A DNA stretch of 45,639 nucleotides from positions 1 to 45,639 of the forward strand of contig CAYVZZ010000004.1 in assembly GCA_964456185.1 (NCBI GenBank), written 5' to 3'. The notes below the pieces were generated by a model that was not told where the DNA came from, did no database searches, and was given only the letters and a program-made list of their open reading frames with translations. Of the stretch, positions 26,106-35,099 are shown piece after piece; position 1 is the first letter of the stretch; each line of letters opens with the position of its first letter. Source of the DNA: CAYVZZ01 sp964456185. GTDB lineage: Bacteria > Pseudomonadota > Gammaproteobacteria > Pseudomonadales > Alcanivoracaceae. The position numbers were made by a program, and so were the translations under genes.

Positions 26106-27618
26106 GTGTCGACTGCACTGTGGGTATTCATTGTTTTATTTGCGCTGGTGACGTTAGTTGGCTTTGGTGCCTCGCGTTGGCGCTCCGCCAATTTGGGCGA
26201 GCTGAATGAATGGGGGCTGGGCGGCCGCCGCTTCGGCACCTTGGTTACCTGGTTCTTGTTAGGGGGCGACCTCTACACAGCCTACACTTTCATTGCCATC
26301 CCAGCCTTGGTGTATGGCATGGGTGCCTTGGGTTTCTTTGGCATCCCCTATACGCTAATCGCCTTCCCCATCGCCTTCATGGTGTTCCCCAGACTCTGGC
26401 GCATCGCCAAGCAACGTGGCCACATCACAGGCAGTGATTTTGTCCGCGAACGATATGACAGCCCCACATTAGCGTTGTTAGTAGCGCTAACTGGCATCTT
26501 AGCCACCATGCCTTACATCGCACTGCAGCTAGTCGGCATAGAGGTAGCCTTGGCCGCCTTAGGATTAAACGGCGAACTGCCGCTCATTATTGCCTTTGCC
26601 ATTTTGGCAGCCTACACCTACACCAGTGGCATTCGCGCACCGGCGCTTACCGCCGTCGTCAAAGACATCCTCATTTACGTCACGGTCATAGCGGCCGTTA
26701 TTTATATCCCGATGCAAATGGGAGGCTACGACGCCATTTTCGCTGCCGTACCCACTGACAAACTGCTACTTAACCCGCAACAAATGGGCGCTTATGCCAC
26801 CTTGGCGCTAGGCTCTGCGTTAGCCCTATTCCTTTACCCGCACGCCTTGACCGGCCTATTGAGCTCCAAGGGCGAAAAGACCATTAAACGCAACATGGCC
26901 TTGTTGCCTATCTATTCCATTCTGCTCACATTGATTTCAGTGCTGGGTTATATGGCACTGGTGTCTGGTGTCTGGTGTGGGTGACATGGCAGCCTATCAG
27001 GAAGGTTTTGACAAATACGGCTCAAACTACGCCGTGCCGGCCCTGTTTCTTAACTTTTTCCCAGGCTGGTTTAATGGCTTGGCCATGGCCGCCATTGCCA
27101 TTGGCGCACTGGTGCCAGCGGCTATCATGTCGATTGCGGCAGCTAACCTATTCACCCGCAACATTTACAAAGAATACATTCGTCCCAACGCCAGCCCCAA
27201 ACAAGAATCCAACATGGCCAAGAATATTTCTCTGGTGGTTAAGCTGGGCGCCTTGGCGTTTATTATTTTCTTGCCGCAAGAGTATGCCATTCGCTTGCAG
27301 CTACTAGGCGGCATCTGGGTTATTCAGACCCTACCTGCCCTGCTGATTGGCCTTTACATCAAAGGCATTCGCAAGGAAGCACTCATCGCCGGTTGGGCGG
27401 CCGGCATGATTGCGGGCACCTGGATGGCCGTCGAGATGGGCTTTAAAGCCGTCTTCCCGTTGGAGCTATTCGGCCACACCTTTTCGTCGTATTCTGCTGT
27501 TTATGCGCTGTTGGTAAACTTGGCTGTGATGGGCGTTATCAACCTTATCTTGCCTAAAGCCCAGCAAGGCAAACCGGAGCTGTTGGACATGAAAACGCCG
27601 GACACCGAATTAGGCTAA
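26106..27618 (+). pseudogene. Sodium:solute symporter, frameshifted by a 7-bp duplication
   Basis: Sodium:solute symporter (SSS) family permease with about 13 membrane helices; the substrate is unknown. GTG start at 26106 with a GGAG site. The first frame is open to TGA 26982-26984; the second, in a different frame, runs from about 26968 to 27618. The heptamer GTGTCTG occurs twice in tandem (26961-26967, 26968-26974), followed by GTG. Removing one copy restores one frame of about 501 residues reading MALVSGVGDMAAYQEGFDKYG, typical of the family. So the gene is either freshly broken, switching by slippage, or affected by a sequencing error. Both halves otherwise look intact. Confidence 0.88.
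26961..26977 (+). repeat. 7-bp tandem duplication at the symporter frameshift
   Basis: GTGTCTG GTGTCTG GTG: two full copies and the start of a third. Seven bases change the reading frame, and loss of one copy would restore it. Confidence 0.9.
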
Positions 27619-27642
27619 ACACTCTAAATAACCAAGACACAA

Positions 27643-27672
27643 AAACGCCACCTGCTTGGGTGGCGTTTTTTT
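27643..27672. terminator. Bidirectional Rho-independent terminator
   Basis: 9-bp stem AACGCCACC (27644-27652) with GGTGGCGTT (27659-27667), a 6-base loop, a T-run to 27672 on the plus strand and a T-run on the minus strand from the flanking A-run. It serves the symporter and the converging kup. Confidence 0.9.
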
Positions 27673-27698
27673 CGTTCCGTACGGGACTACATCGATGG

Positions 27699-29627
27699 TT
27701 AGTAATACATATCTGTACCCAGCACGACTAACCGATTACCGGGAATCTTGAACGATGCGGTGGCCGGCTGCGCATTACGCGCCATGAACGCAAACAGCTT
27801 GTAACGCCAGGCCGAAAAGCCGCCACGATGCTCATCCGACAAAACAGTTTCACGGGAGAGGAAAAAGGTCGATTCCTGCATATCCAATGCCAGCCCGTGC
27901 TCGGTGCACTTCACTAAGGTCTCAGGCACATTAATGGCCTCGGCAAAGCCATAGCGCAACTCGACGCCATAAAAGCCATGGCCTTTGTCAATCACGTTAA
28001 TACGTTCTGCCTCGGTCGCATAAGAGCTTTCAAGTACATCGACCGACAACATGATATTGCGCTCATGAAGCACCTTGTTGTGCTTCAGGTTGTGCAACAA
28101 CGCGTGCGATACCGTATCGACATTGGTGGTCAAGAAAATGGCAGTACCCTCAACGCGTGTCGGCGGGAAGGCGGCAATATTTTCAACAAAATCATCCAGT
28201 AGCAATCCATCATGCTGCAGCACCTTAGCAATGCGCTTGCGTCCCTGACGCCACGTTAACAGCATAATGAACAAGCCTGCCCCCAACGCCAATGGTAGCC
28301 AGCCACCATCGGGAATTTTCAATGTATTGGCCGCAAAAAAGACCAGATCGATGGATAAAAACACCAAACCAATCAGTATTACTTTCCAGCGTCCCCAGCG
28401 CCACAAAAGGCTTGCTACCACCATAAACAAAATCGAATCAATGGCCATGGTACCTGTTACCGCTATGCCGTAAGCACCAGCCAGCGAGTTGGATGAGCCG
28501 AAGCCAACGACCGTCAAAACAACCGCCACCATCAAGATACGGCTCACCCATGGCAGGTAAATCTGTCCGATCGTCTTCGCTGAAGTATGAACGATTTTCA
28601 TGCGTGGCAAGAAGCCCAGCTGAATAGCCTGACGCGTCATAGAGAAAGCACCAGAAATGACGGCTTGTGATGCAATCACCGCCGCTAAGGTTGATAGACC
28701 AATCATGGGGTAAAGCGCCCATTCAGGCACCGAATGGAAGAAGGGATTAGAGGCCGATTCCGGGAACACCATCAAATGCGCCGCTTGGCCATAGTAGCTA
28801 AGCAGCAGGCTCGGCATCACAAAAATAAACCAACCAAAACGAATCGGTGCGCGGCCAAAATGCCCCATGTCGGTATACAGTGCTTCGGCACCTGTCACAC
28901 ACAACACCACAGCACCCAGAATAATAAACCCGCCCCAGCTGTGGTGGGTAAAGAATTCAATGGCATACCACGGGTTTATGGCACGCAATACCGCCGGATG
29001 TTGAATGATATTCCACACGCCAATAACTGCCATGGTAATAAACCATAGCGCCATCACTGGTCCAAATATTTTACCCACTTTATCGGTGCCATATTTCTGC
29101 CCCCAAAACACACCGATCAGAATGATGACGGCCAGGGGCACAACAAACGGCTCAAAATGTGGCGCAGCCACTTCCAGGCCTTCCATCGCTGACAGCACCG
29201 TAATGGAGGGGGTGATAACGCCATCCCCCAGAAATAAGGCAGCGCCCAACAAAGCCGCCATCACGACCACCCGACGCAATCTTGGCGAATGATGCGCCGC
29301 ACTTTGTGCTAATGCCATCATCGCCATGATGCCGCCTTCCCCCCGGTTGTCGGCACGCATGATGAAGCTGACATACTTCACCGCCACCACCATGATTAGC
29401 GTCCAGGTAATCAATGAAATCATGCCCAACACATTGATTTCATTAACAGGCATCGCGAAAGCGCCGCTAAAGGCTTCTTTCATGGTGTAGAGCGGGCTGG
29501 TACCCAAATCGCCGTACACCACACCGATGGCACCAATCACCATCATTTTGAAACTTTCCGTGTGCGGGGTGGGCTGCCAACCTGAATCAGTCGCGTTATC
29601 TACGCTGCTATTCCCGTCTTGAGCCAT
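27699..29627 (-). CDS. kup: Potassium uptake permease Kup
   Basis: KUP/HAK-family K+:H+ symporter, 642 residues (E. coli 622). The N-terminal GAIGVVYGDLGTSPLYTMKEAF is diagnostic, followed by GGIMAMMALAQ and LFLGDGVITPSITVLSA. About 12 membrane helices end near residue 450, then a cytoplasmic domain of about 180 residues. GGGAG site before ATG 29627. It is transcribed alone between the symporter and dusA. Confidence 0.96.
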   Translation of the reverse strand: MAQDGNSSVDNATDSGWQPTPHTESFKMMVIGAIGVVYGDLGTSPLYTMKEAFSGAFAMPVNEINVLGMISLITWTLIMVVAVKYVSFIMRADNRGEGGIMAMMALAQSAAHHSPRLRRVVVMAALLGAALFLGDGVITPSITVLSAMEGLEVAAPHFEPFVVPLAVIILIGVFWGQKYGTDKVGKIFGPVMALWFITMAVIGVWNIIQHPAVLRAINPWYAIEFFTHHSWGGFIILGAVVLCVTGAEALYTDMGHFGRAPIRFGWFIFVMPSLLLSYYGQAAHLMVFPESASNPFFHSVPEWALYPMIGLSTLAAVIASQAVISGAFSMTRQAIQLGFLPRMKIVHTSAKTIGQIYLPWVSRILMVAVVLTVVGFGSSNSLAGAYGIAVTGTMAIDSILFMVVASLLWRWGRWKVILIGLVFLSIDLVFFAANTLKIPDGGWLPLALGAGLFIMLLTWRQGRKRIAKVLQHDGLLLDDFVENIAAFPPTRVEGTAIFLTTNVDTVSHALLHNLKHNKVLHERNIMLSVDVLESSYATEAERINVIDKGHGFYGVELRYGFAEAINVPETLVKCTEHGLALDMQESTFFLSRETVLSDEHRGGFSAWRYKLFAFMARNAQPATASFKIPGNRLVVLGTDMYY

Positions 29628-29764
29628 TCGCTTATCTCCCAGTTGCTATGGCGAGGCATATGGCGCGGATAGTAACCGCAGTTATTTTGCGGGACAAGTG
29701 TATTAACGGCCGGACAAATGCGATAATAGATGATTATTCCGCCCACAATTAGCGCATCTCTTCC

Positions 29765-30778
29765 ATGAAAGCGAACCTTGCTTTAAACGCCGCCTCCCCA
29801 TCGCCCGTGCCAGTCGATCATCGACTGTCCGTGGCGCCCATGATGGAGTGGACCACACCGGAATTTCGGTATCTGGTGCGCCTAATCAGTCGTCGTACCC
29901 TCTTATTTACCGAAATGGTGGTCGCCCAAGCCGTTCTGCATGGGCCACGTGAGCAGTTGCTGGCCTATGATGCCGACGAACATCCGGTGATTTTTCAGCT
30001 TGGTGGATCAGACCCTGACGCCTTGGCCGAAGCCAGTCGGATCATTGCGGACTATGGTTATGACGGCATTAACTTGAATGTATGTTGCCCATCTAACCGG
30101 GTACAAAAAGGCAATATCGGCGCAGTGCTAATGAAACATCCCGAACAGGTAGCCACCTGTATTGAAGCCATGCGTCAGGCCGTATCACTGCCGATCAGTG
30201 TGAAGAGCCGCTCTGGTGTCGATGACCAAGACGACTACGCCTTTTTGCACCGTTTCGTCTCGCTGGTATCCAATGCCGGCTGTGACAGCTTTGCCGTTCA
30301 CGCCCGCAAGGCCTATCTCAAAGGGTTATCACCCAAAGAAAACCGCACTGTGCCACCCTTACAACACGACCGTGCCAGCCAGCTCAAAAAAGACTTTCCA
30401 CATCTATCCATACAGCTCAACGGCGGCATAACCGATTTGGATGAAGCCTGCAGCCACCTTGGTCAAGTGGATGGCGTCATGATTGGCCGTGCCGCCTATC
30501 ACAATACCTGGCTACTGGCAGAAGCCGACACACGCATTTTTGGTGAGACCAGCAATCCATTGCAGCACCCCAAAGAAGTCATCGAAGCCTACCTACCCTA
30601 TTTACAACGCCGTTATGCCGCCGGCATGCCAGTAAAACATGCGTTGCGTCATTTGCTCGGGTTATTTCAGGGGCTGCCTGGTGCGCGCCGTTATCGGCGC
30701 CATCTCAGCGAAAACATGTGCAAGGCTGACGCCAAACCAAGCTTGCTTCGTGAGGCCGCCAACCTAGTGAATACATAG
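29765..30778 (+). CDS. dusA: tRNA-dihydrouridine(20/20a) synthase DusA
   Basis: FMN- and NADPH-dependent reduction of U20/U20a in the tRNA D-loop. It has 337 residues. The catalytic Cys is C108 within LNVCCPSNRVQKG; most DusA proteins read VGCPS, so the doubled Cys is a local variant. Other marks are SVAPMMEWT, ISVKSRSGVDD, FAVHARKAYLKGLSPKENR, and QLNGGI. The SRR/YRRHLSENM end is typical. The Shine-Dalgarno is weak. It precedes transaldolase with 66 bp between, a pairing also found in Pseudomonas. Confidence 0.93.
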   Translation: MKANLALNAASPSPVPVDHRLSVAPMMEWTTPEFRYLVRLISRRTLLFTEMVVAQAVLHGPREQLLAYDADEHPVIFQLGGSDPDALAEASRIIADYGYDGINLNVCCPSNRVQKGNIGAVLMKHPEQVATCIEAMRQAVSLPISVKSRSGVDDQDDYAFLHRFVSLVSNAGCDSFAVHARKAYLKGLSPKENRTVPPLQHDRASQLKKDFPHLSIQLNGGITDLDEACSHLGQVDGVMIGRAAYHNTWLLAEADTRIFGETSNPLQHPKEVIEAYLPYLQRRYAAGMPVKHALRHLLGLFQGLPGARRYRRHLSENMCKADAKPSLLREAANLVNT

Positions 30779-30844
30779 TGCCTCTTGCGGTGTCAGACAT
30801 CAGCCCCTAAGCTGGAAGAAACGACGACAACAAAGCAGGACGCC

Positions 30845-31810
30845 GTGAATAGCAAACGACAACAACTGGCCAGTATGACGGAAATCGTCGCCGACACAGG
30901 CGACTTGGATGCCATCTGCCAATATCAACCTCAAGACGCCACCACCAACCCGTCACTCTTGCTGAAGCTGGCCAAAACAGAGGCCGGTGCCGAGCGCTTA
31001 AACGAAGCCAGAGAACTCGCCAAGCAACTCAGTACCACACCCAATGCGGCTCTGTTATGCGATGCCTTTGCCGTGCAAGCGGGCAAAGCCATTAGCGACA
31101 AAATTCCCGGTTTGATTTCAACAGAGGTCGACGCGCGCCTTTCCTACGATGTGCCGGCGATGCTGCAGCGCGCAAGACGCTTACACCGTTTGTACCGCCT
31201 AGTTGGCGTGCCCGCAGACCGCGTGCTCATCAAACTGGCGACCACCTGGCAAGGCATCAAGGCCGCAGCAGTGCTCGAGCGTGAAGGCATTCGCTGCAAC
31301 ATGACCTTGCTATTCAACCTGGTGCAGGCCCAGGCGTCTGCCGATGCCGGTGTGACATTGATTTCGCCCTTCGTGGGGCGAATTTACGACTGGCACTGCA
31401 AGCAAGGCAAAACCATTGAACACGCGGATGACGACCCTGGCGTACAATCGGTCAAACGCATTCACGATGCCTACTGCCGCCATGGCATTGACACCATCAT
31501 CATGGGAGCAAGCTTTCGCAACACGGGGCAAATTGAAGCCTTGGCCGGTTGTGACAAGCTCACCATCTCCCCCAAATTGATTGATGCACTAACTCAGGAT
31601 GACGGCGTGCTAACACGGCGATTAGATCGTCATGCACAAGCCACTACCCCGACCGCCTTCGATATCAGCGAAAGCCAGTTTTTGTTGGCCATGACTCAAG
31701 ACGCCATGGCTAGCGATTTACTCACCGATGGCATTCGCCGTTTTATTGTCGACCAGCTGGCGTTAGAAGCCCTTTTCACACAAGACGACAACCATGCACG
31801 CACTGCTTAA
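30845..31810 (+). CDS. tal: Transaldolase
   Basis: Non-oxidative pentose phosphate pathway: moves a dihydroxyacetone unit between sedoheptulose-7-P and glyceraldehyde-3-P. It has 321 residues from GTG 30845, chosen because AGGA lies five bases ahead and the protein then begins NSKRQQLASMTEIVADTGD as TalB does; the frame reaches back to 30785 without support. The Schiff-base lysine is K130 in RVLIKLATTWQGIKA. Other marks are YQPQDATTNPSLLL and GRIYDW. The 3' end overlaps the TerB-like gene by 17 bp. Confidence 0.95.
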   Translation: MNSKRQQLASMTEIVADTGDLDAICQYQPQDATTNPSLLLKLAKTEAGAERLNEARELAKQLSTTPNAALLCDAFAVQAGKAISDKIPGLISTEVDARLSYDVPAMLQRARRLHRLYRLVGVPADRVLIKLATTWQGIKAAAVLEREGIRCNMTLLFNLVQAQASADAGVTLISPFVGRIYDWHCKQGKTIEHADDDPGVQSVKRIHDAYCRHGIDTIIMGASFRNTGQIEALAGCDKLTISPKLIDALTQDDGVLTRRLDRHAQATTPTAFDISESQFLLAMTQDAMASDLLTDGIRRFIVDQLALEALFTQDDNHARTA

Positions 31811-32252
31811 ATCATTATTTAATCCCGGCACGAGCAACCCGCAAAATGCCGTTCAATCTACAAGCGATAACGACATCCAACTAGCAGCCGCAGTGCTGTT
31901 GGTTGAGGTGATACGCGCCGATAGCCAGTTAGACGAAGAGGAGGTACAGCGTTTGTTAACGACGCTTAAAGCGCGTTGGAAGCTAAGTCAAGACGATGCC
32001 AATGTGCTACAAGAGCGTGCCCATAGCCGCTCAGAAGACGCCAGTGATCTGTACCAGTTCACTCGCCTGCTGGGCGACAACTGGGGCTATGAAGAAAGAG
32101 TGAAGCTGATTACCAACATGTGGCATTTGGCCTACAGCGACAACCACCTGGCGCCCGAGGAAGAAGCCTTAATACGCAAGGTGGCGGGTTTATTGTATGT
32201 GTCACACAGTGATTATATTCGCGCCAAGCTCAAAGCTGTACCCGGTGGCTAA
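31794..32252 (+). CDS. TerB-like (COG4103) helical protein
   Basis: 152-residue all-helical TerB/DjlA-like domain protein: AAAVLLVEVIRADSQLDEEE, then LITNMWHLAYSDNHLAPEE. The paired acidic helix motifs (D-x-x-L-x-x-E-E) are the family's metal-binding-like pattern. Such proteins are called tellurite-resistance-like, but the role of this stand-alone form is unknown. Overlap with tal suggests co-translation; it ends one base before the converging mlaA stop. Confidence 0.82.
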   Translation: MHALLKSLFNPGTSNPQNAVQSTSDNDIQLAAAVLLVEVIRADSQLDEEEVQRLLTTLKARWKLSQDDANVLQERAHSRSEDASDLYQFTRLLGDNWGYEERVKLITNMWHLAYSDNHLAPEEEALIRKVAGLLYVSHSDYIRAKLKAVPGG

Positions 32253-32966
32253 TCACCAGCCTACGTCACTATCAAAATCAGCATTGGCGCCAAACGTATC
32301 GACTATTTTCTTGCCAGTGAGTCGACGACGATGCTGCAGGTAATAATTACGCACAAAAATGTATTTGTCACCGGAAATCGCCTCTTCCAAACCCAAGAAA
32401 CCAGCGCGTTTATCCACGCCATAGAGCCCGTCCAGCGCATACTGTGTCCAATTATTTTTCAAGTAATGAGGTGGCCAAAGATAGGTATCGGGAATCATGC
32501 CGAAAGAATCACGCACGGTAGACGGGCCAAAAAACGGCAGCACCAAATAAGGCCCTCGATCGACGCCCCAATGCGCCAAGGTCAAACCAAAATCCTGTTG
32601 ATAGCTTTTCAGACCTGCATCAGATGCAACATCAAACAACCCACCAATCCCCAGGGTTGAATTCAACAAAAAACGACCAAAATTGCTGCCTGCCTGCTTA
32701 AACTTTAGTTGCAACAACGCATTGATGCTGCGCGGTATTTCTTTCAAATTAGCAAAGAAATTGTGCACCATACCTTCCCCCCAATCCGGGGTAACTGCAC
32801 GGTAACCCTTGGCCGCTGGTTTGAGCAAATATTTGTCCATGGTCATATCGAAAGAAAACATCTTTCGATTGAAAGACTCCCAGGGATCCGGATTTTGTTG
32901 AGGAGTTGCAGCCAGCGTTGGCACCATAAAAAAGGCTAGCAGAAGCCCAAACACGAGTTGTCGCAT
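32253..32966 (-). CDS. mlaA: Phospholipid-asymmetry protein MlaA/VacJ, without lipobox
   Basis: Outer-membrane component of the Mla system that removes misplaced phospholipids from the outer leaflet. It has 237 residues. Family motifs: DPWESFNRKMFSFDMTMDKYLLKPAAKGYR, NFFANLKEIPRSINALLQ, GPYLVLPFFGPSTVRDSFG. The signal peptide (1-19, FMVPTLAA) has no cysteine at the cleavage site, so unlike E. coli MlaA it appears not to be a lipoprotein. ATG 32966 lies one base after the KAS III stop with an AAAGG site, implying co-transcription with that gene. Confidence 0.93.
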   Translation of the reverse strand: MRQLVFGLLLAFFMVPTLAATPQQNPDPWESFNRKMFSFDMTMDKYLLKPAAKGYRAVTPDWGEGMVHNFFANLKEIPRSINALLQLKFKQAGSNFGRFLLNSTLGIGGLFDVASDAGLKSYQQDFGLTLAHWGVDRGPYLVLPFFGPSTVRDSFGMIPDTYLWPPHYLKNNWTQYALDGLYGVDKRAGFLGLEEAISGDKYIFVRNYYLQHRRRLTGKKIVDTFGANADFDSDVGW

Positions 32967-32967
32967 A

Positions 32968-34092
32968 CTAACCTTTTTTCACTACAATGCTACCGATGGA
33001 ATAGCCCGCGCCAAACGAGCAAATGACACCAAGATCACCGGCTTGCAGGTCATTCTTGTGTTTATGAAACGCAATAATCGAACCGGCCGAACTGGTATTG
33101 GCGTATTCATCCAAAATGACCGGTGCTTCTTTGCGCGTGGCAGGACGCCCCAGCACGCGCTTGGCAATCAGCTCATTCATGCTGAGATTGGCCTGGTGCA
33201 GCCACATGCGCTTTAACGATTCAGGCTGCAAATCAAGATCGGCTAAATGCCCACTAATTTGTTTGGCGACCATAGGGCACACCTCGCGGAACACTTTACG
33301 CCCTTGCTGCATAAATAGCTTATCGCGTTTGCCAATGCCGCTTTCATCGCAACGGTTAAGAAAACCGAAATTATTGCGAATGTTGTTGGAAAATTTAGTT
33401 TGCAGCCGCGTGCCCAATATGTGCCACTGCGTATCGGACTTGGCGTCATCGGCGGATTCCAAAATAACCGCTGTCGCTACATCGCCAAAAATAAAGTGGC
33501 AGTCACGATCCTGGAAAGCCAAGTGCGCCGAGCAAATTTCCGGGTTGACCATCAGCATGCGGCGCGCGCTGCCACTGCGAATGGCATCCACCGCCGCCTG
33601 AATACCAAAGGTGGCGCTCGAACAGGCGACATTCATGTCATAGCCCCAGCCGTGCTGCATGCCGAGCGCTTGCTGCACTTCAACAGCAACCGCCGGATAA
33701 GGGCGCTGCATGTTAGAACAGGCCACTAACACACCATCGATGTCGTCTGCGGTTAAACCGGCTTCATCCAATGCCTGCTTAGCGGCTTTCACAGCCATTT
33801 CCGCCTGCACCGAAATCTCGTCATCCGAGCGCTCGGGAATGACAGGACAAAGGCGCTGTGGGTCAACTATGCCGCTTTTGTTCAGCACATGACGCTGCTT
33901 GATGCCAGAGGCCTTTTCAATGAAGGCCGAACTGGAAGGCGACAAGGCATCCACTTCACCGGCTTCAATTTCCGCCGCATGATCGGCATTAAACTGCTCA
34001 ACATATTGATTAAACGCAGCGACCAATTCGTCATTGGTAACCACTTCTTCCGGCGTCCATAGGCCGGTTCCGCTAATGACGACTTCTTTCAC
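32968..34092 (-). CDS. Beta-ketoacyl-ACP synthase III-like enzyme, long form
   Basis: Thiolase-fold KAS III enzyme, 374 residues against about 320 for FabH. The catalytic triad is C157 (NVACSSATFGIQAAVDA), H299 (WLHQANLSMNELIA) and N332 (EYANTSSAGSI). Extra length sits in an N-terminal insertion around residues 25-60. GTG start at 34092 with AGGAG. It is closest in character to the Pseudomonas PA3286 type, which (from memory) loads medium-chain acyl-CoA from beta-oxidation into fatty-acid synthesis. No other fab gene is nearby; mlaA follows directly, hinting at a membrane-lipid link. Confidence 0.87.
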   Translation of the reverse strand: MKEVVISGTGLWTPEEVVTNDELVAAFNQYVEQFNADHAAEIEAGEVDALSPSSSAFIEKASGIKQRHVLNKSGIVDPQRLCPVIPERSDDEISVQAEMAVKAAKQALDEAGLTADDIDGVLVACSNMQRPYPAVAVEVQQALGMQHGWGYDMNVACSSATFGIQAAVDAIRSGSARRMLMVNPEICSAHLAFQDRDCHFIFGDVATAVILESADDAKSDTQWHILGTRLQTKFSNNIRNNFGFLNRCDESGIGKRDKLFMQQGRKVFREVCPMVAKQISGHLADLDLQPESLKRMWLHQANLSMNELIAKRVLGRPATRKEAPVILDEYANTSSAGSIIAFHKHKNDLQAGDLGVICSFGAGYSIGSIVVKKG

Positions 34093-34179
34093 GTGTCGCT
34101 CCTCTTATAATGCGTTCTTTTCACCAGACAATAGCATGATTTCATAAACCAACGCGTGACTTATGTCCGCCGATCGGGC

Positions 34180-34779
34180 TCAATCAAATTGTCGGCGACT
34201 CTTTAATGCTTGTGCCAAGGTAGCACCATCGACAAATTCCAGCTCGCCACCCATGGGCACGCCTTGCGCCAAACGAGTGGCTCGCACATCACATCGGCTC
34301 GCCATGTCCATAATAAAATGGGCGGTAGCCTCGCCTTCTACGGTGGTGCCAGTGGCGAGAATAATTTCTTCAACATCACCCTGCTGCAAGCGTTCATTCA
34401 GCAGGGGTAAACCAAGCTGTTCCGGGCCAATGCCATCCAATGGCGACAACTGGCCTTTTAGTACAAAGTAATAGCCACGAAACGTCTGCGCCTGCTCAAT
34501 AGCCAGCACATCGGCGGGCGACGAAACCACACACAACAAACTGGTATCGCGGCGTTGATCACGACACACTGGGCAAAGCGTGTCATCCGTAAAGTTGCGA
34601 CATTGCACGCAGGCCGACACACCAGACATGGCCTCGGACATGGCCGCAGCCAAGCGATCGCCACCCGCTCGATTACGTTCAAGCAGATAATACGCCATGC
34701 GCTGTGCCGAACGTGGCCCGACACCCGGTAAACACACAAAGGCGTCGATCAGCTCTTGAACCAGAGGGCTATGCTTCAT
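34180..34779 (-). CDS. recR: Recombination mediator RecR
   Basis: RecFOR-pathway protein that loads RecA on gapped DNA. It has 199 residues. Layout: helix-hairpin-helix (LPGVGPRSAQRMAYYLL, 17-33), C4 zinc finger (C57, C60, C69, C72), Toprim domain (80-175, VVSSPADVLAIEQA, then YFVLKGQLSPLDGIGP), and the GGELEFVDGATL end. It overlaps ybaB by 4 bp as in the standard dnaX-ybaB-recR operon. Confidence 0.97.
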   Translation of the reverse strand: MKHSPLVQELIDAFVCLPGVGPRSAQRMAYYLLERNRAGGDRLAAAMSEAMSGVSACVQCRNFTDDTLCPVCRDQRRDTSLLCVVSSPADVLAIEQAQTFRGYYFVLKGQLSPLDGIGPEQLGLPLLNERLQQGDVEEIILATGTTVEGEATAHFIMDMASRCDVRATRLAQGVPMGGELEFVDGATLAQALKSRRQFD

Positions 34780-35099
34780 TTGGTAAAATCAAACCCCGGT
34801 GGCATGTTAAAGCCCTTGGTCATGTCCGCCATGGAAGACTTTTGCTTTTCCTCTACACGACGCACCGCATCGTTAACAGCCGCTGCCAACAAGTCTTCCA
34901 GGATTTCCTTGTCTTCGGTCATCAGGCTGCTATCAATGTCAACGCCACGTACATCGTGACGACCATTCATGGTGACTTTCACCAACCCGGCACCCGACTC
35001 GCCTACCACTTCTTCTTTGGCGGCATCTTCTTGAGCTTGCTGCATTTTCTGTTGCATTTCTTGGGCTTGTTTCATCAAGCCCTGCAGATCAAAATCCAT
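34776..35099 (-). CDS. ybaB: Nucleoid-associated protein YbaB/EbfC
   Basis: 107-residue DNA-binding dimer. The N-terminal helix is rich in Gln and Met (LMKQAQEMQQKMQQAQEDAA), then VTMNGRHDVRGVDIDSSLM and the C-terminal GFNMPPGFDF. It overlaps dnaX by 11 bp and recR by 4 bp, so all three are probably co-translated. Confidence 0.95.
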   Translation of the reverse strand: MDFDLQGLMKQAQEMQQKMQQAQEDAAKEEVVGESGAGLVKVTMNGRHDVRGVDIDSSLMTEDKEILEDLLAAAVNDAVRRVEEKQKSSMADMTKGFNMPPGFDFTK

